Below are positions 15,714-23,974 of a stretch of DNA of 40,080 nt, in pieces (the stretch's first letter is position 1; each line of letters opens with the position of its first letter). Source of the stretch: a virus; the IMG/VR virus record IMGVR_UViG_3300045742_000043, positions 1-40,080 of that record, one strand, 5' to 3'. The notes beneath the pieces are model-generated. The model saw only the letters and a list, made by a program, of their open reading frames with translations, was not told the DNA's origin and ran no database searches. Both the position numbers and the translations under genes were made by a program.

Positions 15714-17970
15714 TTCAGGGATTTACACCCTCCCCTCCGGCAACCCGGTGACTAGTGGAGCAACTATAAGTTCTACTGTCCACAATAACACGATGGATGA
15801 TATAGGGGACGAGCTTAGTGATAGCCTGTCCCGCTCTGGAAAAGGCGGTATGTCCGCTGCTCTGTTATTAGATGATGGAACGGTCTCCCTCCCAGGTGTG
15901 TCCTTTGGAAGTGACCCTAACACGGGTTTGTATCGTGCGGGGGCTGATGATCTTCGTATCGGCACAGGCGGTGCTATCAATGCTAAGTTTGATGGAGGAG
16001 TAACCCTGTATCATGCAGGGACAGCTAGATTCACTTCAACAACCGCAGGATTCACTGCGAACGGTACAGTGTTCGGGCATGTGTCCACAGGGTCGGGGCT
16101 TGTAGAAAACGAGACCCGCAATAGTGTCGGGGGGTTGCAGCTTAGTGTTCTGGCGACCACTGCCGATGTACAGATAGCACAGACTGACTCTTCTGGTATT
16201 GTTGAGGATGTGTGGCTGAATTTAGCTCGTAATGGGGCGGTCAGTTTATATTTCAATAATGCAAAAGCTCTGGGTACGACTGTGGAAGGCATCAGTGTTT
16301 TAGACACTAGTGGCTCTGCTCCTGTGCTCACTTTACGAACTGACGCAAATAGTATTGTAACTCGGCTCCAGTCTGATGGTACAGATTCAGTAGTGCGGAA
16401 TGCTGTCAACTCAGGAGTTATTTCCGTCCAAGGAACTAATTCCGGCGGGTCTGTAGTGGCCATGCTTAGGGGTGATCCTGATGATGCCGCTACTCTGTAT
16501 TATCAAGGTACAGATGCCCTGAACACATCAGCGACAGGTATAAGCGTTCGTTCGGCAGGCAGCGATGCTAGAGTTTTGCTTCAAGATTCTGGCGCTGCCT
16601 CCTTAGCACAGATGTTCACCAGTAGTGACGACTTGTTCATTGAAACACTCGCTACAGATAAAGACATGTATCTGCGGGTGAACGACGGAGGTGTGCAAGA
16701 CAACGCAATAGTAATGATATCTGGCGGTGCCACAACACTATATAATGACGCATCAGCCAGAGTGGCGACCACCAGTACCGGAGCGCAGGTATCAGGTACT
16801 ATATTTGATTTCGTCAACACTGCTTCCACACTTACAGAAAACCAGACTCGCAATAGTGTCGGCGGACTGCAATTGTCCGTACTCGCTACGACTGCTGACG
16901 TACAGATATCCCAGACTGACTCTTCAGGCATAGTCGAAGATGTATGGTTGAATCTGGAACGCAATGGGGCGGTTACTCTTTATCACAACAATGTCGTATC
17001 CCTCGCTACCTATACAGATAATCTAACAGGTATTGAAGTTGGTTCGTCAGGCTCAAACCAGTTACGTATACGACCTTGGGATGCAACGGATTCAGATATT
17101 GACGGGCTGCTGAGTGGGAGCACATTCGGGGGTTTGGTAGAAGGAACAGCAAGCGGGCATATGGTAATCGGTGTGCGCGGCAACGATTCTAACGATTCGT
17201 TTGCCGTAGTGGGCACCGATGACGGAGACGCTGTCTACGATACTCTGATGATACATGCGGCGGCGGGAGGGGCGGCAACCCTGTACTACGACGGAACGTC
17301 TAAACTGGCTACTACTTCATTAGGAGTCAGCATAGACAACGGTACTGGTTCTGCATTATTGCTAGTGACAGGAGCAGATGCTGAAGGTGACGATGGGGGG
17401 CAAATAAATCTGGAAGGCGCAGGAACAGACACTTACGTCGCCCTAGATAATTATAACGGCATTATTCGTCTGCTGGTAAACGACGCCTCACAAATTGGTT
17501 TGCAGTCTGAGCCTTCGGGGGCTGTTACTCTGTACTATTCGGGAACTGCGGAGTTTGTCACCCAGAACTCAGACGCTTCGTACAACACGAGCGGTGCGCA
17601 GGTTAAGGATCACTCAGGCACCTATCAAGATGTAGGATTCAATGTGATGCCGGTGGTAGAGCAGGATACCAGCACAACACTGGACGAAGCCGACGTAGGC
17701 AAGATGCTCCATAGAGATGCTACCGGCGACGCCACTTACACGCTGCCTAGTGGCACCAGCGGGGCAGTGCCGCCAGTGGGGGCACTGGTTATGCTTACCA
17801 ACGAAAACGGCACAGGAACGGTTACAGTAAGCGCAGCAGGCACACTCCGCTGGTTTAATGGGGACGGCACCCCCAGCACCGGCAATAGAACTCTTGCAGA
17901 GGGGGGTGTGTGCAGTATGTATCACTACGCTAACACCGAATGGTGGGTTTGGGGAACAGGGCTAAGCTAA
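15700..17970 (+). CDS. Tail fibre protein with internal duplicated modules
   Basis: In this 756-residue protein, residues 1-35 (YTLPSGNPVTSGATISSTVHNNTMDDI) are a typical virion-attachment end of podovirus fibres. SFGSDPNTGLYRAGADDLRIG near residue 70 is a common fibre motif. The shaft has repeated (G)AVTLYxxG/N elements at about ten places and two near-identical 52-residue blocks 244 residues apart. The last 110 residues (TLDEADVGKMLHRDATGDATYTLPSG onward) form a Ser/Thr/Gly-rich beta domain common at fibre tips. The ATG at 15700 has AGAGGA upstream and overlaps the previous gene. It probably contacts the host surface together with the beta-helix proteins encoded later. Confidence 0.88.
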   Translation: MARDSSGIYTLPSGNPVTSGATISSTVHNNTMDDIGDELSDSLSRSGKGGMSAALLLDDGTVSLPGVSFGSDPNTGLYRAGADDLRIGTGGAINAKFDGGVTLYHAGTARFTSTTAGFTANGTVFGHVSTGSGLVENETRNSVGGLQLSVLATTADVQIAQTDSSGIVEDVWLNLARNGAVSLYFNNAKALGTTVEGISVLDTSGSAPVLTLRTDANSIVTRLQSDGTDSVVRNAVNSGVISVQGTNSGGSVVAMLRGDPDDAATLYYQGTDALNTSATGISVRSAGSDARVLLQDSGAASLAQMFTSSDDLFIETLATDKDMYLRVNDGGVQDNAIVMISGGATTLYNDASARVATTSTGAQVSGTIFDFVNTASTLTENQTRNSVGGLQLSVLATTADVQISQTDSSGIVEDVWLNLERNGAVTLYHNNVVSLATYTDNLTGIEVGSSGSNQLRIRPWDATDSDIDGLLSGSTFGGLVEGTASGHMVIGVRGNDSNDSFAVVGTDDGDAVYDTLMIHAAAGGAATLYYDGTSKLATTSLGVSIDNGTGSALLLVTGADAEGDDGGQINLEGAGTDTYVALDNYNGIIRLLVNDASQIGLQSEPSGAVTLYYSGTAEFVTQNSDASYNTSGAQVKDHSGTYQDVGFNVMPVVEQDTSTTLDEADVGKMLHRDATGDATYTLPSGTSGAVPPVGALVMLTNENGTGTVTVSAAGTLRWFNGDGTPSTGNRTLAEGGVCSMYHYANTEWWVWGTGLS
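16105..16992 (+). repeat. Duplicated module within the tail fibre gene (16105-16260 and 16837-16992)
   Basis: Two 156-base blocks, offset by exactly 732 bases, encode 52-residue segments beginning ENxTRNSVGGLQLSVLATTA. Comparing codons by hand, 22 are identical, 25 differ silently and 5 change the residue. The protein is therefore conserved while the DNA has diverged, indicating an old duplication held by selection on the protein rather than a recent copy. Confidence 0.9.
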
Positions 17971-18389
17971 TGAGCGTGAGTAGCATCGTAGCAGCGGCGG
18001 GTATGGGACTGTCCCGGTCATTTTTAATAGACCCTGGTTCACAAAACTATAGCTCCATTATCCCATCAGGTAATTCCATTTGTGGAATTCGCATTGCTAC
18101 AGATAGAGATGTTGACGAGCGAGATTCTGGCGGGTACACAGACAGGGCAGATTGGCTGGACGCAGTGGGTACCCCAGCCGACTATGAAGTACGGGTGACT
18201 GTGGACTCAGGCAGCCTTGACGCTGGCAGTGATACTACAGGATCTTATATCGCGTTAAGTTCTAGTCGCGAATGGTACACGGACGATATTCAGTCTGCTG
18301 ATCTGACTATTTCAATACGTCGTGCTACGTACACCGCAGATGAAATAAGTTTCACCTGCCAACTCGTGTCTGACAACTCACCTATCTAG
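17970..18389 (+). CDS. Small virion-type protein after the tail fibre, unknown family
   Basis: This 139-residue protein starts at an ATG overlapping the fibre stop (TAATG). A short hydrophobic N-terminus (SSIVAAAGMGLS) is followed by a beta-rich, Ser/Thr/Asp-rich body such as CGIRIATDRDVDERDSGGY and YEVRVTVDSGSLDAGSDTTG. I do not recognise a family. The start overlap suggests co-translation with the fibre. It may be a fibre accessory or structural protein, but this is only contextual. Confidence 0.72.
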   Translation: MSVSSIVAAAGMGLSRSFLIDPGSQNYSSIIPSGNSICGIRIATDRDVDERDSGGYTDRADWLDAVGTPADYEVRVTVDSGSLDAGSDTTGSYIALSSSREWYTDDIQSADLTISIRRATYTADEISFTCQLVSDNSPI

Positions 18390-18398
18390 GCGAGGACA

Positions 18399-18746
18399 GT
18401 GACCCTTAATGAGAAACAAGTTGAATTCACACGATGTGTCGGACTGCTTCTTGTGTATGCTACGGATATGGGCTTATTCGTTATACTGGCAGAAGCGTTT
18501 CGTACAAAGGAGCAGGCCGAGATCTACGCCGCCAGCGGTCGGGGCATCCTCAACAGTGTTCACCGTAAGAAATTAGCGGTGGATTTATTTCGTTACAAAG
18601 ACGGGACTATAAGTTGGGACGTAGAGGATTATACCCAGCTCGGCCAGTATTGGAAAACACTCCATCCTGATGCACGGTGGGGTGGAGACTTCCTTGGTAG
18701 AAGGGACGCTGTGCACTTCAGTTTTGAGCATAATGGGTATTTGTAA
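18399..18746 (+). CDS. Endolysin: M15-type L-alanyl-D-glutamate/D-Ala peptidase
   Basis: This 115-residue protein has all key elements of small phage M15 peptidases: the zinc ligands in the SVHRKKLAVDL segment (H55, D62), the RWGGDF motif at 93-98, and the catalytic acid plus third zinc ligand in DAVH (D103, H106). These enzymes cut peptidoglycan stem peptides in the periplasm. No signal peptide is visible, so a holin must release it. The start is GTG; GAGGA lies only two bases before it, with a better-spaced TAGG just upstream. It opens the lysis cassette. Confidence 0.92.
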   Translation: MTLNEKQVEFTRCVGLLLVYATDMGLFVILAEAFRTKEQAEIYAASGRGILNSVHRKKLAVDLFRYKDGTISWDVEDYTQLGQYWKTLHPDARWGGDFLGRRDAVHFSFEHNGYL

Positions 18747-18803
18747 GTCCTGGGAGTTGTGTGCTACCGTTAAGCCCTATTTAACCGAGTTTAGAGGGAT
18801 GTG

Positions 18804-18983
18804 ATGGACAACGAAAATACAGCGAAAACAGCGGAAGCAGGTCTCGCTTTTCTTCAACGAGTTGAGTTAAAGGGTGCTGAAGTCGGCGCTTACATTGAAG
18901 TTAACCAGCTCCTCGGTCGCATCGCAAATGGAGAATCAGTGGTTGTGGTTCCAGAAAACAACATAAAGGAAATCAAACAGTAA
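18804..18983 (+). CDS. Small soluble protein in the lysis cassette, unknown function
   Basis: This 59-residue protein has AGAGGG at 18793-18798 before adjacent GTG (18801) and ATG (18804) codons; ATG was chosen. The pattern FLQRVELKGAEVGAYIEVNQLLGRIANG is helical. I have a weak impression of similar small proteins near lysis genes in other phages, but no function is known to me. It has no signal peptide or membrane segment. It ends one base before the GTG of the barrel-protein gene. Confidence 0.7.
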   Translation: MDNENTAKTAEAGLAFLQRVELKGAEVGAYIEVNQLLGRIANGESVVVVPENNIKEIKQ

Positions 18984-18984
18984 C

Positions 18985-19521
18985 GTGGACGGGTGGACTA
19001 CGAGCATCAAAAACTTTTTGAAAACGCGGTGGCAATTTGTTGTCATCGCCATATTTGCGATTCTGTTTCTGTGGGGCGTCGTCCGCGAGGCCGAAGCCGC
19101 AGAGCATAGCGCAGAAATCGGGCTTAGCTATGGCGTGATCAATAGCGAGAAGCTGATTACCCAGCGAATCGGTTATGTTTACGACGACCGCTGGCGGTTA
19201 CGATTAGAACGGCATGGCGGCGATTATTACGATACATCAAACAGTTATACACTGGCGCGGTCGGTGATGTGGCGCAAGGGCAAGACGTTCCAGCCAATGC
19301 TTGAGTTTGGCGTTACGTATTGGGATGAGTTGTTGATTGATCCGAATAGCAGGCGCGGACTTCCATTTGTGAATGACGAATGGACTTATAGCCTGGGCGT
19401 TGGCGTGAGAGCTTGGGATGTATTCGAGGCCGGACTGACACACTCAAGCACTGCGGGGCGTTCGCGCCCGAATCGCGGCATTGATAGGATCTATATTAGT
19501 TATGTTCTCGACCTTCCTTAG
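18985..19521 (+). CDS. Exported PagL-like (lipid A deacylase-like) outer-membrane beta-barrel
   Basis: In this 178-residue protein, residues 11-16 are basic (LKTRW), 17-33 hydrophobic, and AEA-A near 36-39 gives a signal-peptidase site, so the mature part is about 140 residues. That part divides into about eight alternating strands (for example AEIGLSYGVI, RWRLRLERHG, FQPMLEFGVTYWDE, EWTYSLGVGVRAWD, RIYISYVLDL), the size of the PagL barrel. THSSTAGRSRPNRGID places H153, S155 and D167 at the spacing of the PagL His-x-Ser...Glu triad (H126, S128, E140 of Pseudomonas PagL), with Asp for Glu and Thr for the usual Asn after the Ser. PagL removes a 3-O-acyl chain from lipid A. It lies between the endolysin and holin genes. 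Fold call good, enzymatic activity uncertain. Confidence 0.6.
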   Translation: MDGWTTSIKNFLKTRWQFVVIAIFAILFLWGVVREAEAAEHSAEIGLSYGVINSEKLITQRIGYVYDDRWRLRLERHGGDYYDTSNSYTLARSVMWRKGKTFQPMLEFGVTYWDELLIDPNSRRGLPFVNDEWTYSLGVGVRAWDVFEAGLTHSSTAGRSRPNRGIDRIYISYVLDLP

Positions 19522-19711
19522 TGGTTTGCTGATCATTCCTGGCCTGATTGGGCTATTCACGATCTATCATTGGTTGCGCCCGCAGCATCCACCGGCCGAT
19601 ACATCAAACCGAATCAATGCAATCCGACTATGGTGGTTTGCGCTGACGAAAGAAGAAGATTTTGTGAGTTTGTATCCGTGGTTGAAAGGCGACGAAGGGG
19701 ATAACGTATGA
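19502..19711 (+). CDS. Small single-span membrane protein in the lysis cassette
   Basis: The 69-residue product of the ATG at 19502 overlaps the barrel gene by 20 bases. One hydrophobic segment (residues about 4-25, FLSGLLIIPGLIGLFTIYHW) is followed by a soluble part rich in Trp and acid residues (IRLWWFALTKEEDFVSLYPWL). It has no lipobox. It might be a holin partner, antiholin or regulator; I recognise no family. Its stop overlaps the start of the holin-like gene (ATGA). Confidence 0.68.
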   Translation: MFSTFLSGLLIIPGLIGLFTIYHWLRPQHPPADTSNRINAIRLWWFALTKEEDFVSLYPWLKGDEGDNV

Positions 19712-20130
19712 GTTTCTGGGGCCGGCTGTTCGGTACGCCGGAAGTCGTTTCCGAAGGCATTGATGCGATTGTGAATACGGGCGATGCGCTGGTATTCACA
19801 GACGAGGAGAAGTCAGACGCAAACATGCGCTGGTGGGAACTTCGGCTTAAGGCGGCAGAGGCCACGCAAGGATCGCGGCTGGCGCGACGGTTGCTGGCGT
19901 TGATGTTCTGTTCGTGTTTTCTGTTTTGGGTCAGTGTTGCTGGGGTTCTGGTTGTTGTCGCTGCATATCAGTGTGCGCCGGTAGCCGGTGTGGCGCTCGA
20001 ATACTGCGCGGCTCAAGTGGCCTCAGACAACATTATTTTGCTCGTCACATCGACGGCGGTTGGATCGAGTGTGGTTGCGATTATCAGTTGGTATTTTTGG
20101 TCAGGGATTAAGCGAAAGGAAGAAAATTGA
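19708..20130 (+). CDS. Holin-like membrane protein (3TM-holin-type)
   Basis: This 140-residue protein has an N-terminal amphipathic region with GIDAIVNTGDALVFTDEEKSDANM, resembling the xDKLVFTxEEKA pattern of 3TM-type phage holins. Two strong transmembrane segments follow (about 62-88 and 105-130), with a basic C-terminal tail (GIKRKEEN). It would form inner-membrane holes that release the endolysin encoded at 18399. The position at the end of the lysis cassette supports the call. Translation is coupled to the preceding gene. Confidence 0.82.
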   Translation: MSFWGRLFGTPEVVSEGIDAIVNTGDALVFTDEEKSDANMRWWELRLKAAEATQGSRLARRLLALMFCSCFLFWVSVAGVLVVVAAYQCAPVAGVALEYCAAQVASDNIILLVTSTAVGSSVVAIISWYFWSGIKRKEEN

Positions 20131-20149
20131 AAACAACACGGACGCAATA

Positions 20150-22015
20150 ATGCAGCTAACGTTCACTGAGCTACCCACGTATCCCCCACTGGACCGGGCG
20201 GGGCACCCTGCCCATGGAACCGGGTGGGCAGTGTACGTTGACGGGGTCCCAGTCCACACCATCCCCCTGGGCTCCGCGTTACCGTACACGGTCCCGGGTG
20301 ATTATGATTACGGTATTCGAGTGACTGTTGCGCCGAAGAACGAACTTGGTGTCGGAAATACCCTGCAAGAAAAAACATTGGAAAAACCGTATGATTTACC
20401 TGGGGACGCTATTGGAGATTTTGAAGTGAGCTTACTTTATCTTGGTCCTAGTTCTGGTACAGTGCCTACGTCTACAGGCCAGGCTTGGTCTTATCCAGGT
20501 ATACCGTACCCGACAATCGAGAATAGCGCGTTAACGGCTCTAGGTCATGTTAAGTGGCCTTATGATCCTTGTACGATTCCTATACCGGACGATCCCGAAA
20601 ACTGGGTTTCAGACACAGCAGGGTTTTATTACATAGATCAGGCGACGGGGACAGATACAGGGCGAACTTACGGGAACCCAAATGCGCCTCGACTCACAAT
20701 TCCGAGTTCGATAGACACCAGCGCAAAAATAGTGATTTCTGGCGCGTACGACACGCAACATGACGGGAACAGGACTATAACTGGAACCTCTAGTGCGCCT
20801 GCGTTTGTTGTTGGGCGGAATGGTGGTGTGCTGACAAATAAATTTGTTCCGAATGTCGCCTCGACGCATGTAGTTTTTGAGATCAACGGGAACTGGACCG
20901 CGAGTTCGTTCAACGGGAAGCTGTGGCCCGCAGGATCGTATATCACGATTAGAAATGCCAGCCTCATCGCGGACGGATCAACGCAGGGTATCGGCGGGAT
21001 TATTACTGGCAGTGGTGGGCATTACATGATCTACAACTGCACGATTTCGGGCGCTGGTCTGCCGCTGACTGATGATGTTGAGTCAGACACGCACGGTATT
21101 AAGGTGTCCCCGACTACTAAAGATGTTTGGATCATCGACTGCGATATCAATGAAAATCACGGTAACGCTATTCAATGCGGGTCTAATGCTGGTGATCTGC
21201 AAGAGCGGATATGGATTGCGGGTTGTACTGCCGACAACAACTTCCAGACTGCATTCTGGACAAAAGCAGGGCGACACATTGTTATGTCGAACTGCATAGC
21301 AACAGATCACACGTTAGGGGGTGCGTCCGGTCACGGAGGATTCGGAACGCAGTACGGCTGCGACAATCTCTGGGTCATCTTCTGTAAGGCGTCAGGGGGC
21401 TATGAAGGGTTCCAGGGCAGATCGTCGTCCGGTGGCGTAGGGGATGTGTACGTTATCGGCAATTTATTTTATGACAATTTTCTATCTGGGAATCCCGGCT
21501 CAGTGAGCGGCAATAACTCAAATGCGGCGCAGTCCTACGGATCGCAGCCGGTTCATCTGCTGCATAATACACTTTGGAATAACTCAGGGGGGCATTACAA
21601 AATCCCCTCGATAAATTCGACTGTGGTGGGAAATATCGTCAGCAAAGAATTGGAATCTAATCACAGACTGATGCAAGCGTACGACCCTTCGTACTGGCAG
21701 GGAGCGGAGAACATATACGAAACGGGCGGGACATATGCCACTGCTGATTCGTCAACGCCTCAAACGTATGCAACATTTGTCGCGGCGGTCGCATCAGAGA
21801 CAGACACAATTGAAGCGACAGAAGCGGCCATAGATTTCGTTTCCGCAAGCAATTTTCACACTAATTCCGGGTCCGTGGCGCGAAGTCATTCGGCATCACA
21901 CTCGATATACGACACGTTCGAGACTCTGTATGGATTAAGTATCAAAGTCGATTTGGACGGGAATCCCCGGCCATCATCAGGCCCGTGGGACGCGGGCTGT
22001 TATCAGGATACATAG
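20150..22015 (+). CDS. Right-handed beta-helix receptor-binding/tailspike-type protein
   Basis: The 621-residue protein starts at the ATG at 20150; the same frame is open further upstream only through the holin gene, where it is not real. Residues 1-150 form a distinct beta-rich head-attachment-like part. From about 190 onward there are repeated short Asn/Gly-rich turns of the pectate-lyase type (YITIRNASLIADGS, YMIYNCTISGAG, DVWIIDCDINENHGNAIQ, IWIAGCTADNN, NLWVIFCKASGG, VYVIGNLFYDNF). It ends in LDGNPRPSSGPWDAGCYQ, a sequence type common at the end of such proteins. It could bind or degrade a surface polysaccharide. Catalytic residues cannot be assigned by eye. No strong ribosome-binding site is visible. 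Confidence 0.82.
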   Translation: MQLTFTELPTYPPLDRAGHPAHGTGWAVYVDGVPVHTIPLGSALPYTVPGDYDYGIRVTVAPKNELGVGNTLQEKTLEKPYDLPGDAIGDFEVSLLYLGPSSGTVPTSTGQAWSYPGIPYPTIENSALTALGHVKWPYDPCTIPIPDDPENWVSDTAGFYYIDQATGTDTGRTYGNPNAPRLTIPSSIDTSAKIVISGAYDTQHDGNRTITGTSSAPAFVVGRNGGVLTNKFVPNVASTHVVFEINGNWTASSFNGKLWPAGSYITIRNASLIADGSTQGIGGIITGSGGHYMIYNCTISGAGLPLTDDVESDTHGIKVSPTTKDVWIIDCDINENHGNAIQCGSNAGDLQERIWIAGCTADNNFQTAFWTKAGRHIVMSNCIATDHTLGGASGHGGFGTQYGCDNLWVIFCKASGGYEGFQGRSSSGGVGDVYVIGNLFYDNFLSGNPGSVSGNNSNAAQSYGSQPVHLLHNTLWNNSGGHYKIPSINSTVVGNIVSKELESNHRLMQAYDPSYWQGAENIYETGGTYATADSSTPQTYATFVAAVASETDTIEATEAAIDFVSASNFHTNSGSVARSHSASHSIYDTFETLYGLSIKVDLDGNPRPSSGPWDAGCYQDT

Positions 22016-23005
22016 ATGGCAATAGTATTTGTAGACAGCACAGCGTCAGGAGCCAATGACGGTACGAGTTGGACGGATGCGTACACTTCGCTAGACAATG
22101 CAATGAACGTAGGCAACGTCGCGGCGGGCGACACAGTTCTAGTTTCTGGGACATTCAACGAAACAGTCAATTTAGATGTGCCGGGGTCAGCGACAGCGAC
22201 GATTCTTGTTCGTGGCGACGATAAGTCGGGCGGTGCAGGCGTTGGCAGCCCGGCGCAGTTCACAATTGATGGGGCGTCTACTCGGGCGAACTGTTTAACC
22301 ACAGCGCTGACGACACCAAACATATTTTATTGCTTCCGCAATATGACTTGCACTGGGGCCACAGCGGACGGTGTGGACTTAGATACTGTCAGGCACGTTA
22401 CTTTCAAAAATTGCAGGTTCACAAGCAACGGGACAACTTCTGGCGCTGGCGTCAAATGCAACAATTCATACTTTCAGTTTGAGTTATGTGAGATTGATAA
22501 CAATTCGCTGCAAGGGATCGACGGCAACAATGTCATTTTGATCGGCTGTAAAATTCATTCAAATACCGCTGAAGGCGTGTTATGTACGGCTGTCGTTGCG
22601 GCCTTTTGTGTATTCTACAACCACTCGAACAACGACGTAGAGTGCAACGGCACGGCAGACGGTGGTATTTATATCAACTGCACGTTTGACGGTGACGGGA
22701 AGACAGTCAGTTGTATAAGGATGGATGGTGCCTCGCATCGTATGCACACGCTTGTAAACAATGTCATCGTCGGAGCGTCAGGCACGGGCGGCTATGGTGT
22801 CGAGTGTTCGAATAATTTAGGCGAGACTGCAATCAGTTTGAATAATTTAGTAAATAACAACGACAACAATTATTCAAACGCAGAAACGTTCACCGGCGAA
22901 GTGACCAGCGCGCCAGGATTCACAAACCAGGGTTCGGATGATTACTCATTATCCAGCGGCGGTGCAGTCGATGCTGGTGTTGATGCTTCGGATAACACGC
23001 TATGA
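22016..23005 (+). CDS. Second right-handed beta-helix protein
   Basis: The 329-residue protein starts immediately after the previous stop. The opening VFVDSTASGANDGTSWTDAYTSLDNAM is the classic start of secreted or virion parallel beta-helix domains. Helix coils follow (HVTFKNCRFTSNG, YFQFELCEIDNNSLQGI, NVILIGCKIHSNTAEGV, AAFCVFYNHSNN). The end (APGFTNQGSDDYSLSSGGAVDAGVDA) matches the usual terminal cap, so the domain looks complete. It has no obvious attachment domain of its own and may bind the preceding protein or the tail. Its TGA overlaps the next ATG. Confidence 0.82.
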   Translation: MAIVFVDSTASGANDGTSWTDAYTSLDNAMNVGNVAAGDTVLVSGTFNETVNLDVPGSATATILVRGDDKSGGAGVGSPAQFTIDGASTRANCLTTALTTPNIFYCFRNMTCTGATADGVDLDTVRHVTFKNCRFTSNGTTSGAGVKCNNSYFQFELCEIDNNSLQGIDGNNVILIGCKIHSNTAEGVLCTAVVAAFCVFYNHSNNDVECNGTADGGIYINCTFDGDGKTVSCIRMDGASHRMHTLVNNVIVGASGTGGYGVECSNNLGETAISLNNLVNNNDNNYSNAETFTGEVTSAPGFTNQGSDDYSLSSGGAVDAGVDASDNTL

Positions 23006-23112
23006 ACATAGGCGCGTATCTCACAACAGCGGATATCGGGGCGTATCAGTTAGTTCCCGCAGGCGGCGGCGGCGGCACGGTTCCCAAACAAACACTCTTA
23101 GGTATAGGATAA
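23002..23112 (+). CDS. 36-residue micro-ORF, Gly-rich, linked to the beta-helix genes
   Basis: The ATG at 23002 overlaps the preceding stop (ATGA) and the frame ends with TAA at 23110-23112, one base before the next ATG. The peptide begins MNIGAYLTTADIGAYQ, has a run of five Gly, and ends in TLLGIG. DIGAYQ resembles the last residues of many beta-helix proteins (PWDAGCYQ in the neighbour). Tight overlap on one side and near-contact on the other support a real gene. Small Gly-rich peptides of this kind occur in phage tail operons. The function is unknown. Confidence 0.6.
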   Translation: MNIGAYLTTADIGAYQLVPAGGGGGTVPKQTLLGIG

Positions 23113-23113
23113 A

Positions 23114-23971
23114 ATGGCAGATAACACACAACTAGACTCAGGTTCAGGCGGAGACCTTCTTGCGACAAAAGAGGTCACTCATGGGGGCGATACAGCAAAA
23201 ATAGCTGTTAGCTCGCTCGTAGGGGTCTCCGGGTCTGAAGGCGCTTATACATTCGCTGATATCAACGGAGACGCCACTAATGGCTTGGATGTTGATGTGA
23301 CCAGGGTAATCCCCGGAACAGGTGCAACGCATCTAGGCAAGGCAGAGGATGCTGCGCATTCTTCAGGTGATACAGGTGTTATGGCCTTGGCGGTGAGGCA
23401 AGATACGCAATCAGATTTTGGCGCTGATGGAGATTATGTTCCTCTTAGTATAAACGCTGACGGCCAATTGCGAGTAACGGCAGAGGATGATGCCGCTGTA
23501 CTTGGTTCAACAACATACTCAGAGGCGAGCACTACAGCGAGCGCTGTTGCCGCCGTTAGGAACGACGATCTAGCAGCACTAGCAGGTACGGATAACGAAC
23601 TGGCCCCGCTCCAGGTCTCTGAGAACGGCGCTTTGTTTGTATGTCTTTCGGCAAACGACGACTACAAATACGCAGCAATCGCTGCCAGCACTTCCGGCGA
23701 TAATACACTTGTTGCAGCAGCAGGCTCGGGCATTAAGATCAGAGTCCTGGCTTATGTGCTTGTTGCCGCTGGTGATGTCACAGCTAGGTTCGAAGATGGG
23801 GCGAGTGGGACGGCTTTATCAGGTCAGATGGATTTAACAACGAACTCAGGCGTGAGCGCGCCCTACAACCCGGCAGGTTATTTTGAAACTACAGCAAACA
23901 CGCTACTGAATCTTGAGTTAGATGCTGCTGTTTCTGTTGCGGGCCATATCACGTACATCCACGTTCAGTAA
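23114..23971 (+). CDS. Virion-type structural protein, beta-rich, unknown family
   Basis: This 285-residue Ala/Asp/Gly/Thr-rich protein opens with DSGSGGDLLATKEVTHGGDTAKIAV, an N-terminus typical of phage virion proteins in which a short acidic segment precedes a repeated beta domain. The C-terminal 100 residues (KYAAIAASTSGDNTLVAAAGSGIKIRVLAYVLVAAG) form a jelly-roll-like beta domain often seen in tail or head accessory proteins. I cannot name its virion location. It starts one base after the micro-ORF and ends three bases before the next gene. Confidence 0.78.
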   Translation: MADNTQLDSGSGGDLLATKEVTHGGDTAKIAVSSLVGVSGSEGAYTFADINGDATNGLDVDVTRVIPGTGATHLGKAEDAAHSSGDTGVMALAVRQDTQSDFGADGDYVPLSINADGQLRVTAEDDAAVLGSTTYSEASTTASAVAAVRNDDLAALAGTDNELAPLQVSENGALFVCLSANDDYKYAAIAASTSGDNTLVAAAGSGIKIRVLAYVLVAAGDVTARFEDGASGTALSGQMDLTTNSGVSAPYNPAGYFETTANTLLNLELDAAVSVAGHITYIHVQ

Positions 23972-23974
23972 TCT

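Noticed and set aside
20150-20290. GC-rich start of the beta-helix gene as a possible hairpin regulator
   Set aside because: Only short imperfect pairings (ACCC/GGGT, CTGCCC/GGGCAG) are present within coding sequence; nothing beyond what codon content gives.
15700-23005. Diversity-generating retroelement acting on the tail fibre or beta-helix genes
   Set aside because: No reverse transcriptase and no template-repeat/variable-repeat pair were seen. The fibre repeats differ mainly at silent positions, not at adenines.
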